The notes under the pieces were generated by a model that worked only from the letters and a program-made list of their open reading frames with translations, ran no database searches and was not told the origin of the DNA. Positions 34,369 through 43,689 of a stretch of DNA of 49,928 nucleotides are shown here, piece by piece. Location of the stretch: positions 1-49,928 of the forward strand of contig NZ_JACHEQ010000017.1 in NCBI RefSeq assembly GCF_014201515.1. Reading direction: 5' to 3'. Made by a program: the position numbers and the translations under genes. The first letter of the stretch is position 1, and the number at the start of each line of letters is the position of its first letter. The DNA is from Anoxybacillus mongoliensis (GTDB lineage Bacteria; Bacillota; Bacilli; Bacillales; Anoxybacillaceae).

Positions 34369-35133
34369 TTACTTTCCAATAAACATTTGTGTCCAATAGT
34401 TTCCGTTTCCGTCAAATCCAACACCGATATGCGTAAAGTTTCGATTTAAAATGTTCGCTCGGTGTCCGGCGCTATTCATCCACGCATTGACCACTTCTTG
34501 CGGTGTCCGTTGCCCTTTCGCGATGTTTTCCCCAGCTGTTCGATAAGAAACGCCAAAATCGCGCATCATATCGAAAGGAGAACCGTACGTTGGGCTTGTA
34601 TGCGAGAAATAGTTGTTTTTTCGCATATCTTCCGATTTTTTCTGAGCGACCGAGCTGAGCTGCGCATCAGCACGTAAAGCTGGAAGACCTGCACGAGCAC
34701 GTTCTCTGTTTGTCAAATCGATGACTTGTTGTGCATATTGACTAATACTTGTTGTCGGTGCTGTTTGTCTTGGTTGCTGCTGAGTCGGTTGTTGTGTTTG
34801 TCTGTTCGGTTGTGTCGGCGTCACTTGATTTGGACGTTGATACGCATTTGGTGACGGTGTGTAAGGTCTTGGTTGCATATACATTCTTTGTTGTTCCGTT
34901 AACGATCGTTCAATTTGTGTGCGTAGATTGGCTGCGTCTTTCGGATCGATCGGAACAAATTTATAGCGAGCTTCTTGAATCAATATCGCTTTTGTATGAG
35001 GATATTGATCGCTTGATAGCGTCGTATGCAAAGCAGAAATGTTTGAACGGTTGTTCATGTCCATTGCGTTGTTACAGCCAACAATGGCAAGTAAACTTAA
35101 GGCAGCAATAGATCTCGTTAGTTTTGTTATCAT
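34369..35133 (-). CDS. CAP-domain lipoprotein (YkwD-like)
   Basis: Exported protein of 254 residues. The lipoprotein signal MITKLTRSIAALSLLAIVGC ends at a lipobox-type Cys, followed by a small conserved N-terminal region (TLSSDQYPHTKAILIQEARY), a Pro/Gln/Thr-rich linker (about 95-140) and a CAP/SCP domain (about 140-254: VIDLTNRERARAGLPALRAD, NYFSHTSPTYGSPFDMM, ENIAKGQRT and AGHRANILNRNFTHIGVG). This arrangement is that of Bacillus YkwD-type secreted CAP proteins. ATG 35133 follows AAGGAGG; the longer frame would place that site inside the gene. The bacterial CAP function is unclear. Confidence 0.88.
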   Translation of the reverse strand: MITKLTRSIAALSLLAIVGCNNAMDMNNRSNISALHTTLSSDQYPHTKAILIQEARYKFVPIDPKDAANLRTQIERSLTEQQRMYMQPRPYTPSPNAYQRPNQVTPTQPNRQTQQPTQQQPRQTAPTTSISQYAQQVIDLTNRERARAGLPALRADAQLSSVAQKKSEDMRKNNYFSHTSPTYGSPFDMMRDFGVSYRTAGENIAKGQRTPQEVVNAWMNSAGHRANILNRNFTHIGVGFDGNGNYWTQMFIGK

Positions 35134-35250
35134 TTGTGCATCCCTCCTTGGCATTTTAATCGTTATGCATCATTAGTTTTTGCCGTTACGAAGCAAACTA
35201 ATGATGGGAATGGTTGAGAAATGTTTTTTCCTCTTTTTGTTTTTAAAAAA

Positions 35251-35266
35251 TGACAAGATTGTGACA
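35251..35266 (+). promoter_or_regulatory. possible MtlR-binding site
   Basis: TGACAAGATTGTGACA upstream of the mtlA promoter resembles the recalled TTGTCACA-type MtlR sites (reverse complement TGTCACAATCTTGTCA). Its position just upstream of the -35 suits an activator. Confidence 0.4.
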
Positions 35267-35289
35267 GACAAAATGATATTTACTTTAAA

Positions 35290-35318
35290 TTGAATACAAT
35301 CTGTAAGCGCTTTAATAT
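35290..35318 (+). promoter_or_regulatory. mtlA promoter with cre-like site
   Basis: TTGAAT (35290-35295), 17 bases, then TAATAT (35313-35318). A cre-like TGTAAGCGCTTTAA (35302-35315) lies inside the promoter and fits the CcpA consensus except at the final CA, so catabolite repression of mannitol uptake is likely. Confidence 0.65.
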
Positions 35319-35356
35319 AAAGCTATAGCAAGACCAAATCAAAAGGAGGAAAAAGC

Positions 35357-36757
35357 ATGGAAAATCAAACAGGTTTTCGTGTGAAGGTACAACGTTTTGG
35401 CAGTTATTTAAGCGGAATGATTATGCCGAACATCGGAGCATTTATTGCGTGGGGAATTATTACTGCGCTATTTATTCCAACAGGTTGGTTGCCAAATGAG
35501 ACATTCGCTAAGTTAGTTGGCCCAATGATTACGTACTTATTACCGTTATTAATTGGTTATACGGGCGGAAAAATGATTTATGACGTTCGTGGTGGAGTCG
35601 TTGGTGCGACAGCGACCATGGGAGTTATTGTTGGTTCAGACATTCCGATGTTTTTAGGGGCAATGATTATGGGACCGCTCGGCGGATATGCGATCAAACA
35701 GTTTGATAAACTTTTCCACGGTAAAGTCAAACAAGGTTTTGAAATGTTAGTGAATAACTTTTCAGCAGGTATTATTGGTGGATTACTCACATTAGTCGCT
35801 TTCAAAGGAATTGGTCCAGTTGTTTTAGGATTAAACAAAACATTAGCAGCAGGCGTAGAAGCAATTGTTAACGCGAAATTGTTACCTTTAGCAAACATCT
35901 TTATTGAACCAGCAAAAGTATTATTTTTAAACAATGCAATTAACCATGGTATTTTAAGCCCGCTTGGTATTGAACAAGCAGCAAAAACAGGAAAATCTAT
36001 TTTATTCTTGCTTGAAACAAACCCAGGTCCAGGTCTTGGTATTTTACTTGCTTATTGGTTATTCGGAAAAGGGATGGCAAAACAATCAGCGCCAGGTGCG
36101 GTGATCATCCATTTCCTCGGAGGAATTCACGAAATTTACTTCCCTTACATTTTAATGCGCCCAGTACTCATCTTAGCTGCAATTGCCGGTGGTGTGAGTG
36201 GGGTGTTTACATTCACAGTATTTAATGCAGGTCTTGTGGCAGTTCCATCGCCAGGAAGTATTTTTGCGCTACTTGCTATGACGCCGCGCGGTCATTACTT
36301 AGGAGTTCTTGCTGGTGTAATCGTTGCTGCTACCGTTTCTTTCTTAGTGGCATCCTTCTTCTTAAAAACATCAAAACAAGAAGAAGGCGATTTAGAACAA
36401 GCAACAGAACAAATGCAACAATTAAAAGGAAAGAAAAGCAGCGTGGCTTCAGCTTTAAGCACTGCGGCGCCAAAACAAGTGAGAAAAATTGTTTTTGCTT
36501 GTGATGCAGGAATGGGATCAAGTGCGATGGGTGCTTCCATTATGAGAAACAAAGTGCAAAAAGCTGGACTTGATATTGAAGTAACAAATACAGCGATTAA
36601 TCAATTGCCAGCGGATGCAGATGTGGTTATTACTCATCAAAATTTAACAGATCGTGCGAAAGAAAAATTGCCAAATGCGTACCACGTATCTGTTGAAAAC
36701 TTCTTGAATAGTCCAAAATATGATGAATTAATCGAGATGTTAAAAAAAGGTGAATAA
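35357..36757 (+). CDS. mtlA: PTS mannitol-specific enzyme IICB
   Basis: Membrane transporter and phosphorylating subunit for mannitol, 466 residues. The IIC part (about 1-345) has MIMPNIGAFIAWGIITALF, GGKMIYDVRGGVVGATATMG and FLGGIHEIYFPYIL, the mannitol-type EIIC signature. The IIB domain (about 375-466) contains the phosphorylated Cys in IVFACDAGMGSSAMGAS. IIA is separate (mtlF), as in Geobacillus and unlike the one-chain E. coli protein. ATG 35357 follows AAAAGGAGGAAAA. A long hairpin follows the stop, so mtlA may be expressed above the genes after it. Confidence 0.95.
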   Translation: MENQTGFRVKVQRFGSYLSGMIMPNIGAFIAWGIITALFIPTGWLPNETFAKLVGPMITYLLPLLIGYTGGKMIYDVRGGVVGATATMGVIVGSDIPMFLGAMIMGPLGGYAIKQFDKLFHGKVKQGFEMLVNNFSAGIIGGLLTLVAFKGIGPVVLGLNKTLAAGVEAIVNAKLLPLANIFIEPAKVLFLNNAINHGILSPLGIEQAAKTGKSILFLLETNPGPGLGILLAYWLFGKGMAKQSAPGAVIIHFLGGIHEIYFPYILMRPVLILAAIAGGVSGVFTFTVFNAGLVAVPSPGSIFALLAMTPRGHYLGVLAGVIVAATVSFLVASFFLKTSKQEEGDLEQATEQMQQLKGKKSSVASALSTAAPKQVRKIVFACDAGMGSSAMGASIMRNKVQKAGLDIEVTNTAINQLPADADVVITHQNLTDRAKEKLPNAYHVSVENFLNSPKYDELIEMLKKGE

Positions 36758-36766
36758 CGAATAAAC

Positions 36767-36806
36767 AAGCAAAAAGGTAAGTGAACAGCTTACCTTTTTG
36801 CTTCTT
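36767..36806 (+). terminator. terminator/attenuator between mtlA and mtlR
   Basis: AAGCAAAAAGGTAAG (36767-36781) pairs perfectly with CTTACCTTTTTGCTT (36789-36803) across a seven-base loop. It is a 15-base-pair stem directly after mtlA, likely to reduce transcription into mtlRFD. Confidence 0.7.
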
Positions 36807-36838
36807 CCATTTAAAAAATGTCAACATGTAAAATGACG

Positions 36839-36852
36839 AAAAAGCGCTTTCT
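36839..36852 (+). promoter_or_regulatory. cre-like site before mtlR
   Basis: AAAAAGCGCTTTCT shares the central AAAGCGCTTT core of CcpA sites, though the outer TG/CA bases do not match. It suggests that mtlR is also under catabolite control. Confidence 0.45.
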
Positions 36853-36952
36853 ATTTGTTGTGATTCAAGAAGAGTGACGGTAAAATTTTTCTTGAAAAGC
36901 AAACGTGTTTTTAAAAATTGTCAACAATCGTTGCTAGATGGGAGGTGAGTGT

Positions 36953-39028
36953 GTGTATATATCAGCGAGAGAAAGAAAAATATTAGATCTTTTATTAGCG
37001 AACCCAAAAGGAATTACAGTAGGAGATGTCGCTAAGCAGTTAGATGTAAGCGAGCGAACGGTTCACCGTGATTTAAAAGGTGTTGAACAAGTTGTTGAAT
37101 CATATGATTTACAACTAATAAAAAAAGCAGGTGTTGGTATTCAAATCATCGGAGAAGAAGAAAAAAAGCGTCAGCTACAAATGCATGTATTTCGTTTATC
37201 ACATACGGAATATACACCTGAAGAGCGGCAAACGATGATTTTAATTGCTTTATTAGAATCAGGAGAACCGGTAAAGTTAGTCTCTCTTGCGAATGATTTA
37301 AACGTAACAGTCGCCACGATCAGCAACGATTTAGACAAAATGGAAGAAAAGGTAGAAAAACACGGCCTTTCCCTCATTCGTAAAAGGGGATATGGGGTCG
37401 AAATATGTGGCTCCGAAGCAGCAAAACGTAAAATGATGAGCGAACTGTTATTTGATCATTTTGATGAATCACAATTTCTCTCTTTAATGAAAGAGTCTAT
37501 TCAAAAAAAGTCAACAGATTTAGTAAATACGGTAACAGAGAAGTTGCTTGGGCTTGTTGATAAAGAAAAATTGTTTATGATCGAACAACAAATTGAAGCG
37601 ATGAAAGAAAATCTTCCGTTTACGATTGCCGATAGTTCGTATATCGCTCTCGTTATTCATCTGGCATTAGCCATTGAACGCATTGTGCAAGGAGAGGCTA
37701 TCCATTTTGATGCCCAACATTTGCAAGCGATTCGTGCAACGAAAGAATATGAAACAGCAGAAAAAATCGCAAAAAAATTAGAAGAAGTTTTTCATGTTGT
37801 GATTCCCGAAGAAGAAATTGGTTACATCACGATGCATTTAATGGGTGCAAAGTTAAGAACTCGGCGTGGATATATGTTAGAAGAGGCGAGTTTAGCAATC
37901 GCGATGAAAGCGCAAGAGCTCATTCGTTTTGTGAGCGATAAAATAGGGATTGATTTAACGGACGACTATCCATTGTACGAAGATTTAATTGTCCATTTAA
38001 AACCAGCTTTATATCGTATACAGCATCATATGGGCATTACTAATCCGTTGCTTCATAAAATTATGCAAGATTATAGCGAGTTATTTCATATTGTTCAACA
38101 AGGTGTGCGTCACGTATTTTCAGATATCGTTGTGCCGAAAGAAGAAATTGGTTATTTGGTGCTTCATTTTGCATCAGCGTTATTGCGCGAAAAGAAAGGG
38201 TTGCGTGCGCTCGTTATTTGTTCAAGCGGAATTGGGACGGCAAAAATATTAGCTACACGTCTCAAACAAGAAATTCCAGATATTTCTCATATTGAACAAA
38301 AGTCGTTTTTTGACGTTCGACATATGGATGTGCACGAATACGATTTGATCGTATCAACGATTCCACTTCATACGTCGCAACCATATTTTCTTGTAAATCC
38401 GATGTTGCCAGAGGAAGAAGTTGCTGCGATTCGACAGTTTTTAAAAACAAAAACGTTTTCTATCCGTTCTCAAAAGGTGAATTTATCAAAAAAAGGGATT
38501 GAAAAAATTCGTTCGATTCATGTCGTGAGTGAAACAATTGTTCAGTTATTAAACGGTTTTTCTATGAGGGAGTTATCTTCCTATTCACTTCAAGACGCGT
38601 TAATGCATGCGTGCGCACATCTTGAGCAACACGGAGTGATTCGTAGTAAAGAGCGAGTGGTTGAAGAATTGTTAAGACGGGAGCAAGTCGGTGGATTAGG
38701 AATTCCGAATACAACTTTAGCGCTGTATCACACGCGAAGTGAAGATGTGTTACAACCATCTTTTACGATGTATACACTAGTACACCCGCAAATGATCTTA
38801 GGTATGGATCAACAGCCGATGACACTGAATCGTCTTTTGTTGTTGTTAGCGCCAAAACATGCACAAGATGATATGTTGCAAGTGCTTAGTCATGTTAGCT
38901 CGCTCATCATTAAAGATGAAGAAACTATGGAATTATTTTCAAAAGGAAGTAAAGAACAAATTTATGCGTTTGTCAGTGTACAATTAGAAAAATTTTTTTA
39001 CGAACAACTTCAACAGCACAAGGAGTGA
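36953..39028 (+). CDS. mtlR: PRD-containing transcriptional activator MtlR
   Basis: Activator of the mannitol operon, 691 residues. Order: helix-turn-helix (GITVGDVAKQLDVSERTVHR and a second HTH at LVSLANDLNVTVATISNDL), two PTS regulation domains with conserved His (VIHLALAIERIV, YITMHLMGAKLR; YLVLHFASALLREK), an EIIB-Gat-like domain (LVICSSGIGTAKILATRLKQ, with its phosphorylatable Cys), and an EIIA-Mtl-like domain (near NTTLALYHTRSEDV). This is the known MtlR pattern for phosphorylation control. GTG 36953 is selected because GGAGGTGAG lies just before it; the upstream ATG 36938 overlaps that site. The order mtlA-R-F-D is that of Geobacillus. Confidence 0.93.
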   Translation: MYISARERKILDLLLANPKGITVGDVAKQLDVSERTVHRDLKGVEQVVESYDLQLIKKAGVGIQIIGEEEKKRQLQMHVFRLSHTEYTPEERQTMILIALLESGEPVKLVSLANDLNVTVATISNDLDKMEEKVEKHGLSLIRKRGYGVEICGSEAAKRKMMSELLFDHFDESQFLSLMKESIQKKSTDLVNTVTEKLLGLVDKEKLFMIEQQIEAMKENLPFTIADSSYIALVIHLALAIERIVQGEAIHFDAQHLQAIRATKEYETAEKIAKKLEEVFHVVIPEEEIGYITMHLMGAKLRTRRGYMLEEASLAIAMKAQELIRFVSDKIGIDLTDDYPLYEDLIVHLKPALYRIQHHMGITNPLLHKIMQDYSELFHIVQQGVRHVFSDIVVPKEEIGYLVLHFASALLREKKGLRALVICSSGIGTAKILATRLKQEIPDISHIEQKSFFDVRHMDVHEYDLIVSTIPLHTSQPYFLVNPMLPEEEVAAIRQFLKTKTFSIRSQKVNLSKKGIEKIRSIHVVSETIVQLLNGFSMRELSSYSLQDALMHACAHLEQHGVIRSKERVVEELLRREQVGGLGIPNTTLALYHTRSEDVLQPSFTMYTLVHPQMILGMDQQPMTLNRLLLLLAPKHAQDDMLQVLSHVSSLIIKDEETMELFSKGSKEQIYAFVSVQLEKFFYEQLQQHKE

Positions 39029-39034
39029 ATGATC

Positions 39035-39466
39035 GTGACAGTATTAAAAAAAGAAAATATCGTACTAGGTGCAGATGTGAAAACGAAAGAAGAAGCGATT
39101 CAATTAGCAGGACGTATTCTAGTTGAACGCGGGTACGTAGAGGAGTCTTATATCGACAAAATGTTTGAGAGAGAAGCATTAACTTCAACATATATGGGGA
39201 ATTTTGTAGCGATTCCGCACGGCACGGAAGAAGCAAAAAAACTTGTGAAACAAGCAGGTTTATCCATTGTTCAAGTGCCGAACGGCGTTGATTTTGGAGG
39301 AGGAAATATCGTTAAAGTTTTAATCGGTATTGCAGGTAAAGATAATGAGCATTTAGAAATTCTTTCAAAAGTTGCGATTGTATGTTCAGAAGAAGAAAAC
39401 ATTCAAAAGATGATTAAAGCAACGACGGAAGATGAGATTTTATCACTATTAAATGAGGTGGAATAA
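39035..39466 (+). CDS. mtlF: PTS mannitol-specific enzyme IIA
   Basis: Soluble phosphocarrier of about 143 residues that takes phosphate from HPr and passes it to IIB of MtlA. The active His is in [13 protein letters not shown]. The start could be GTG 39035, nine bases after AAGGAG and giving [12 protein letters not shown], or ATG 39029, which is only three bases from that site. The GTG is preferred. It is coupled to mtlR by the overlapping region and to mtlD by one base. Length and position fit other Bacillales mannitol operons. Confidence 0.93.
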   Translation: MTVLKKENIVLGADVKTKEEAIQLAGRILVERGYVEESYIDKMFEREALTSTYMGNFVAIPHGTEEAKKLVKQAGLSIVQVPNGVDFGGGNIVKVLIGIAGKDNEHLEILSKVAIVCSEEENIQKMIKATTEDEILSLLNEVE

Positions 39467-39467
39467 T

Positions 39468-40607
39468 ATGTTAGCTGTCCATTTTGGTGCAGGGAATATA
39501 GGAAGAGGATTTATCGGAAGTTTATTATCTCAGTCAGGATACGATGTGGTGTTTGTTGATGTAAACGATAAAGTTGTACAAGCGCTTCAACAAAGAAGGC
39601 AATATGAAGTGATCATCGCGGGAGAGACGACAGAAAAACAAGTTGTTCGTAACGTATCGGCATTGCATAGTCAACATCAACAAAGTGAAATTATTGATCA
39701 TATTGCGCGCGCTGATTTAGTAACAACAGCTGTTGGTCCAAACGTATTACCGCTTATTTCACCGACGATTGCGGAAGGATTAAAGAAGCGATTAACAGAT
39801 CAGCCTGTGCATATTATCGCTTGCGAAAACATGATTGGTGGCAGTGAACATTTAAAGAAATATGTATGGGAACACTTATCAGAACAAGAACAAGCGTCCT
39901 TAAAAGACAAATGTGCCTTTTTAAATTGTGCGGTTGACCGTATCGTTCCAAATCAGACCCATGAAGATCCGTTAACTGTTGTCGTTGAACCATTTTTCGA
40001 ATGGGTTATTGAGACGAAAGAAGTAATTGGAAATATTCCACACATTATTGGGGCTCATTTTGTTGATGATTTACAACCATACATCGAAAGAAAGTTGTTT
40101 ACTGTCAATACAGGTCATGCACTCGTTGCTTACTTGGGGTATCGTAAAAAATATGAAACAATTCATGAAGCGATGGCGGACGATGATATTTTTGGCGATG
40201 TGACAAATGCTTTACGTGAATCAGGACGAGTGCTCGTTCATCAATACGGTTGGGATGAAGCTGAACATCAAGCATATATTGATAAAATTGTTCAAAGATT
40301 TATGAATCCTTCCATGACAGATGAAGTGACACGGGTGGCTCGTTCTCCAATTCGTAAACTCGGACCGAACGATCGACTCATTCGTCCAGCGATGACATAT
40401 TACGAATGCTTTGGAGGAGTTCCTACATCTTTAGCAAAAGGAATCGCAGCGTTGTTATTATTTGACTATGAAGGGGATCCAGAAGCAGTACAGCTCCAGC
40501 AAACGATCAACGAAAGCGGAGTAGAGGGAGCGCTTGAAAAGTACGCCCAACTTTCATTCGATCATCCGCTTGTTGCAGAAATCAAAAAACAAATGCTCCA
40601 TATATAA
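39468..40607 (+). CDS. mtlD: mannitol-1-phosphate 5-dehydrogenase
   Basis: Oxidises mannitol-1-phosphate to fructose-6-phosphate with NAD+. The protein has 379 residues with an N-terminal Rossmann fold ([16 protein letters not shown]) and the family motifs [21 protein letters not shown] and the catalytic-domain Lys region [16 protein letters not shown] 39468 follows GGTGGAATAAT; the frame open to 39453 lies inside mtlF. It is the last gene of the operon and ends at a strong hairpin. No separate repressor is in the window. Confidence 0.95.
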   Translation: MLAVHFGAGNIGRGFIGSLLSQSGYDVVFVDVNDKVVQALQQRRQYEVIIAGETTEKQVVRNVSALHSQHQQSEIIDHIARADLVTTAVGPNVLPLISPTIAEGLKKRLTDQPVHIIACENMIGGSEHLKKYVWEHLSEQEQASLKDKCAFLNCAVDRIVPNQTHEDPLTVVVEPFFEWVIETKEVIGNIPHIIGAHFVDDLQPYIERKLFTVNTGHALVAYLGYRKKYETIHEAMADDDIFGDVTNALRESGRVLVHQYGWDEAEHQAYIDKIVQRFMNPSMTDEVTRVARSPIRKLGPNDRLIRPAMTYYECFGGVPTSLAKGIAALLLFDYEGDPEAVQLQQTINESGVEGALEKYAQLSFDHPLVAEIKKQMLHI

Positions 40608-40636
40608 GAGCCATCTTGACGCAGATGGCTCTTTTA
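40606..40636. terminator. terminator of mtl operon
   Basis: AAGAGCCATC (40606-40615) pairs with GATGGCTCTT (40624-40633), followed by TTT. It also reaches the 3' end of the convergent gene. Confidence 0.75.
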
Positions 40637-41026
40637 CATCGATCTCTTTTTGAAAAGGGTACGAATCATTTCAGCAATCATTCCAACCACTATACCGAAC
40701 ACTGAAATAACGAGAAAAGAAATGATGCTTGTCAGATCACTCCACCCATCGTGCATACGGGTAAACGAAATAAACAAAACATAAACAATTCCGATAGTAA
40801 AGAAAGAAGAGCATACGACGACAAACGTTTTTTTACCGAAAAAACCACTTATTCCGATGATGCATGATGAAATAAGGGAAATGATCCCAAAACCGACGAG
40901 CTGCTTATCGTCCAATTCCACATTCAGTAATAAACGAGATGCGATCAACACGCAAAACAAGAGGAAAAACAAAAAAGCGGCGACGCCATACCACTGCCTT
41001 GACCGACTCTCAGGAAGTTTTATCAT
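40634..41026 (-). CDS. hypothetical four-helix membrane protein
   Basis: Unrecognised protein of 130 residues with four hydrophobic helices: about 15-35 (VAAFLFFLLFCVLIASRLLL), 45-65, 70-90 and 100-122, and a Lys/Arg-rich C-terminus (LFKKRSM). No catalytic motif is visible. ATG 41026 follows AAAGGAG eight bases upstream; the in-frame GTG at 41035 overlaps that site. It is convergent with mtlD and next to a remnant of a histidine kinase. It could be a small membrane helper of unknown role. Confidence 0.65.
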   Translation of the reverse strand: MIKLPESRSRQWYGVAAFLFFLLFCVLIASRLLLNVELDDKQLVGFGIISLISSCIIGISGFFGKKTFVVVCSSFFTIGIVYVLFISFTRMHDGWSDLTSIISFLVISVFGIVVGMIAEMIRTLFKKRSM

Positions 41027-41164
41027 CGCTGTCACTCCTTTGTCATTTTCCTTATTATATCGTACGATTGATTTTGTTGAATAGAGGGATGCAAAATTTC
41101 TCTTATTGCCTATCGTTTTTGTTTACAATAGAATGATAAAGTCAAACGATTATGTAACAGGTAA

Positions 41165-41326
41165 ACTAAACCGTTTATGACGACGAAATCATCGGACACA
41201 GGCTTAGGGTTAACGATTGTGAAACGAATGATTGAAAACCAAGGCGGAACGATTGCGCTTCATGACAGTTCGGAGAAAGGAACGACGTTTGTCATCAGCT
41301 TGCCCATTGGGCGAAAAGAAGAATAG
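41165..41326 (+). pseudogene. C-terminal remnant of a sensor histidine kinase
   Basis: A 53-codon stretch encodes the last part of a GHKL ATPase domain: KPFMTTKSSDTGLGLTIVKR, with F-box and G2-box, then the closing strands GTTFVISLPIGRKEE and a TAG stop. An in-frame TAA lies immediately upstream, and the rest of the kinase is absent from the window. It does not match the GlnK kinase next door, so it comes from another kinase such as a sporulation or PAS kinase. This is decay or partial deletion. A start at ATG 41177 is possible, but a functional product is doubtful. Confidence 0.75.
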
Positions 41327-41356
41327 AAAAAGGTGTCCGTTACGGGCACCTTTTTC
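41326..41356 (-). terminator. terminator of glnL
   Basis: GAAAAAGGTGTCCG (41326-41339) pairs with CGGGCACCTTTTTC (41343-41356) with one wobble. On the minus strand it follows the glnL stop and ends in T-rich sequence. Confidence 0.7.
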
Positions 41357-42246
41357 TATCCATTTTTTATCTCCATATAAAAAGCGGTTAAAAATTTTTT
41401 TACGTTAATTCGGCATTTTGTTGCTTTTTCGCCGGCTTCTAACTCTTGCATGCGCAGGCGAATTTCTTCAAAGTCAAACAAGCGTGGAGCGAAATGTTCA
41501 AATGTTGGGTTTGTGTAGTCGGCTAATCCGAGCGATGATAAATGTGTAAACGCTTGTAACACCATGCGGCGAATGCGTTGTTCCATGGCACGTATTTCTT
41601 TTTGAACTAATGGTTCCTCTTTATATACCCGTTGCAATGTTTGGGCATACAGCTCTTTTAATGGTGGCAGGTCATGAATCGATCTCCCTTGCTGTTCTTG
41701 CTCAAAAAGCCAACGTATAATAGCTAATAAGTCGGCTGTTCCTGTTTCGCCAGCGATGCCTAAAACGAGAAGAAGCTGTCGGGCTTTTTGTTCGAGCGTT
41801 GGTTCATGATTGGTGGCTGTTGGTTGTTTTGTATTTTCTAACGTTTGCACGAGGCGACGAATCGAGTCGAGCGATGAAGCGACAGAAAGGTAATCGGCGA
41901 CCCGTTTTAAAACGAAGACGACTTCGTAACGATTAATCGGTTTATGAATGTATGTATCGATGCCGTGAAGATACGCTTGACCAATCATTTCTTTATTTTC
42001 TACTTGAGAAATCATAACAAATGGACCGGTAAACCCTTGGGCACGCAACTTTTTCATCGTTTGAATACCATCAAGCCCTGGCATAAGCAAATCGATAAGC
42101 ACGACATCGACAGCATATAGCTGATCGATCGATACATCTAGTCCATCTTCCGCTTGCCCCACAACTTCTCCAAGTCCGCTTTCATGAATCATTTTCTCTA
42201 ACATTTTTCTTACAACTGCGTCATCTTCAATGAGAAAAAAGCGCAT
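41356..42246 (-). CDS. glnL: response regulator GlnL (YcbB-like)
   Basis: Response regulator of 296 residues. The receiver domain (about 1-120) has the acidic pair near FLIEDDAVV, the phosphorylated Asp in VVLIDLLMPG and Lys in YIHKPINRYE. The C-terminal half is the YcbB-type DNA-binding region, with ARQLLLVLGIAGETGTADLL and QRIRRMVLQAFTHLSSLGLA, rather than an ordinary winged helix. This is the GlnL regulator of glutamine use in B. subtilis (YcbB). It lies 12 bases after glnK. The natural targets glsA and glnT are not visible in the window. Confidence 0.9.
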   Translation of the reverse strand: MRFFLIEDDAVVRKMLEKMIHESGLGEVVGQAEDGLDVSIDQLYAVDVVLIDLLMPGLDGIQTMKKLRAQGFTGPFVMISQVENKEMIGQAYLHGIDTYIHKPINRYEVVFVLKRVADYLSVASSLDSIRRLVQTLENTKQPTATNHEPTLEQKARQLLLVLGIAGETGTADLLAIIRWLFEQEQQGRSIHDLPPLKELYAQTLQRVYKEEPLVQKEIRAMEQRIRRMVLQAFTHLSSLGLADYTNPTFEHFAPRLFDFEEIRLRMQELEAGEKATKCRINVKKFLTAFYMEIKNG

Positions 42247-42258
42247 GGCATCCTCTCC

Positions 42259-43509
42259 TTATAGTTGTTTGCTAGGAATGTTGATTTGAAATTGTGTCCG
42301 ACCGTGTTCATCGGTTGTTAATGCGATTTTTCCGTTGAAACTATGAACAATTTCTTTTGCGTGCGTCAGCCCAATGCCAGTGGACGGGTTGCCGTGCTCA
42401 TCGTATTTGGTTGTAAACCCAAGCTCAAACACCCAATTGCGCTCGTCTTCCGGGATTCCAGGACCGGAATCGGTGACGGTAAAGACAAGATCGCCGCCAT
42501 CAAGATCGGCGCGAAGATGAATCCATCCCGATGACGGAATCGCCTCTACCGCATTGGCAACTAAATTATTTAAAACGGAAAGAAAAGCGTAAACGTGCCG
42601 AGTCGATAAGTCGAGATCGCACGTCCATTGAAACGCAATTTCTTTTTTTAGCAATTCCGCGTATTTTTCATTCGCTCGAACGACCATGCTACAAAGTTCG
42701 GCAATCGACAAATGTAAATCGCGTTGTTCTTGGTTCATTAATTCTGACAGACCAGCTAAAATGCGCTGCGAGTCTTTTTTAACTTCGTGAACATGTTCTG
42801 CGATATAGAGCGCCATGCTCGGCTCAACAGCTTCCCCGTCCATTAACCTTGTGTATAGTTCGTAGCTTTTGCGTGTAATGTCTTCCATATGGCTCATTGA
42901 TTTACGTAAATAAAATGCTTCTTCATAGAGGCTGGCGTTCATCATGACAAGCCGTTCAATCTCTTGCCGCCGCGCTTCTCCCAACGTTTGCATTTGCTGA
43001 ATCATTAATATGTTATATAGTCCGACAACACAAAAACTTCGTAAAATTCCGAACAAAATGAGCATAAAAACCGTTTCATGCGTCATGGCGATCGTTTCTC
43101 CTGTTAGATGGCGAACAAACAGCTCAACGATATTTGAAGCGAAATCAATGCTTGCGCCAAGCAGCGCAACATGAATGGGAAACTCCATATAATGACGAAG
43201 GCGAAGCACGTGAACAAATAGGGCAAAAGCGACATAATAGCACGCGGCAGGCAGATGAGAAAGCAGGCTGTCGCTCCAAGAAACGTCGCTCATCAGTAGG
43301 TCAATGCTAGTCCGAAACAGGGAAATAAAAAGCCCTGTCAGTAATCCTGTCCATACAACTGGCACCGTTCGAAACCAAATAAGCCCGAAAAAGAAAACGG
43401 CGCTTCCGAGCGAAAAGCGAAACGAACTCCCAAACGGATTCACTTTCATTTCTCCGAAAAAAGCAGTAGCGATGATGAGAAGGAAGATTAGTAGCATCCG
43501 TTCGCGCAT
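42259..43509 (-). CDS. glnK: sensor histidine kinase GlnK (YcbA-like)
   Basis: Membrane kinase of 416 residues. Six hydrophobic helices (about 1-175) form a sensor region of 5TMR-LYT-like appearance; a helical linker with MSHMEDITRKSYELYTRLMD precedes a GHKL domain (about 290-416). ATP motifs are NNLVANAVEAIP (N-box), TVTDSGPGIPE (G1), LGFTTKYDEHGNPSTGIGLT (F and G2). The His for autophosphorylation is not obvious in a standard H-box, as in other LytS/YcbA-type kinases. It matches the glutamine sensor GlnK that works with GlnL. Low-GC toxin-like genes stand between it and the GlnQHMP transporter. Confidence 0.9.
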   Translation of the reverse strand: MRERMLLIFLLIIATAFFGEMKVNPFGSSFRFSLGSAVFFFGLIWFRTVPVVWTGLLTGLFISLFRTSIDLLMSDVSWSDSLLSHLPAACYYVAFALFVHVLRLRHYMEFPIHVALLGASIDFASNIVELFVRHLTGETIAMTHETVFMLILFGILRSFCVVGLYNILMIQQMQTLGEARRQEIERLVMMNASLYEEAFYLRKSMSHMEDITRKSYELYTRLMDGEAVEPSMALYIAEHVHEVKKDSQRILAGLSELMNQEQRDLHLSIAELCSMVVRANEKYAELLKKEIAFQWTCDLDLSTRHVYAFLSVLNNLVANAVEAIPSSGWIHLRADLDGGDLVFTVTDSGPGIPEDERNWVFELGFTTKYDEHGNPSTGIGLTHAKEIVHSFNGKIALTTDEHGRTQFQINIPSKQL

Positions 43510-43689
43510 AGGTGATCTCCCGTGTTTTTCATTTATTTTTATCGTATCAGCCGTTGGATGTTCTTGTAAAGATTGTTTTTATCGGAGTTTTTTTAAACAA
43601 AAATACTAAAAAATCAAAAGAACATATTAAAAAAAAAAACAATTTTGGATTATTATTATCTTAAGGATTATGATCTTGGAGGGATGACG

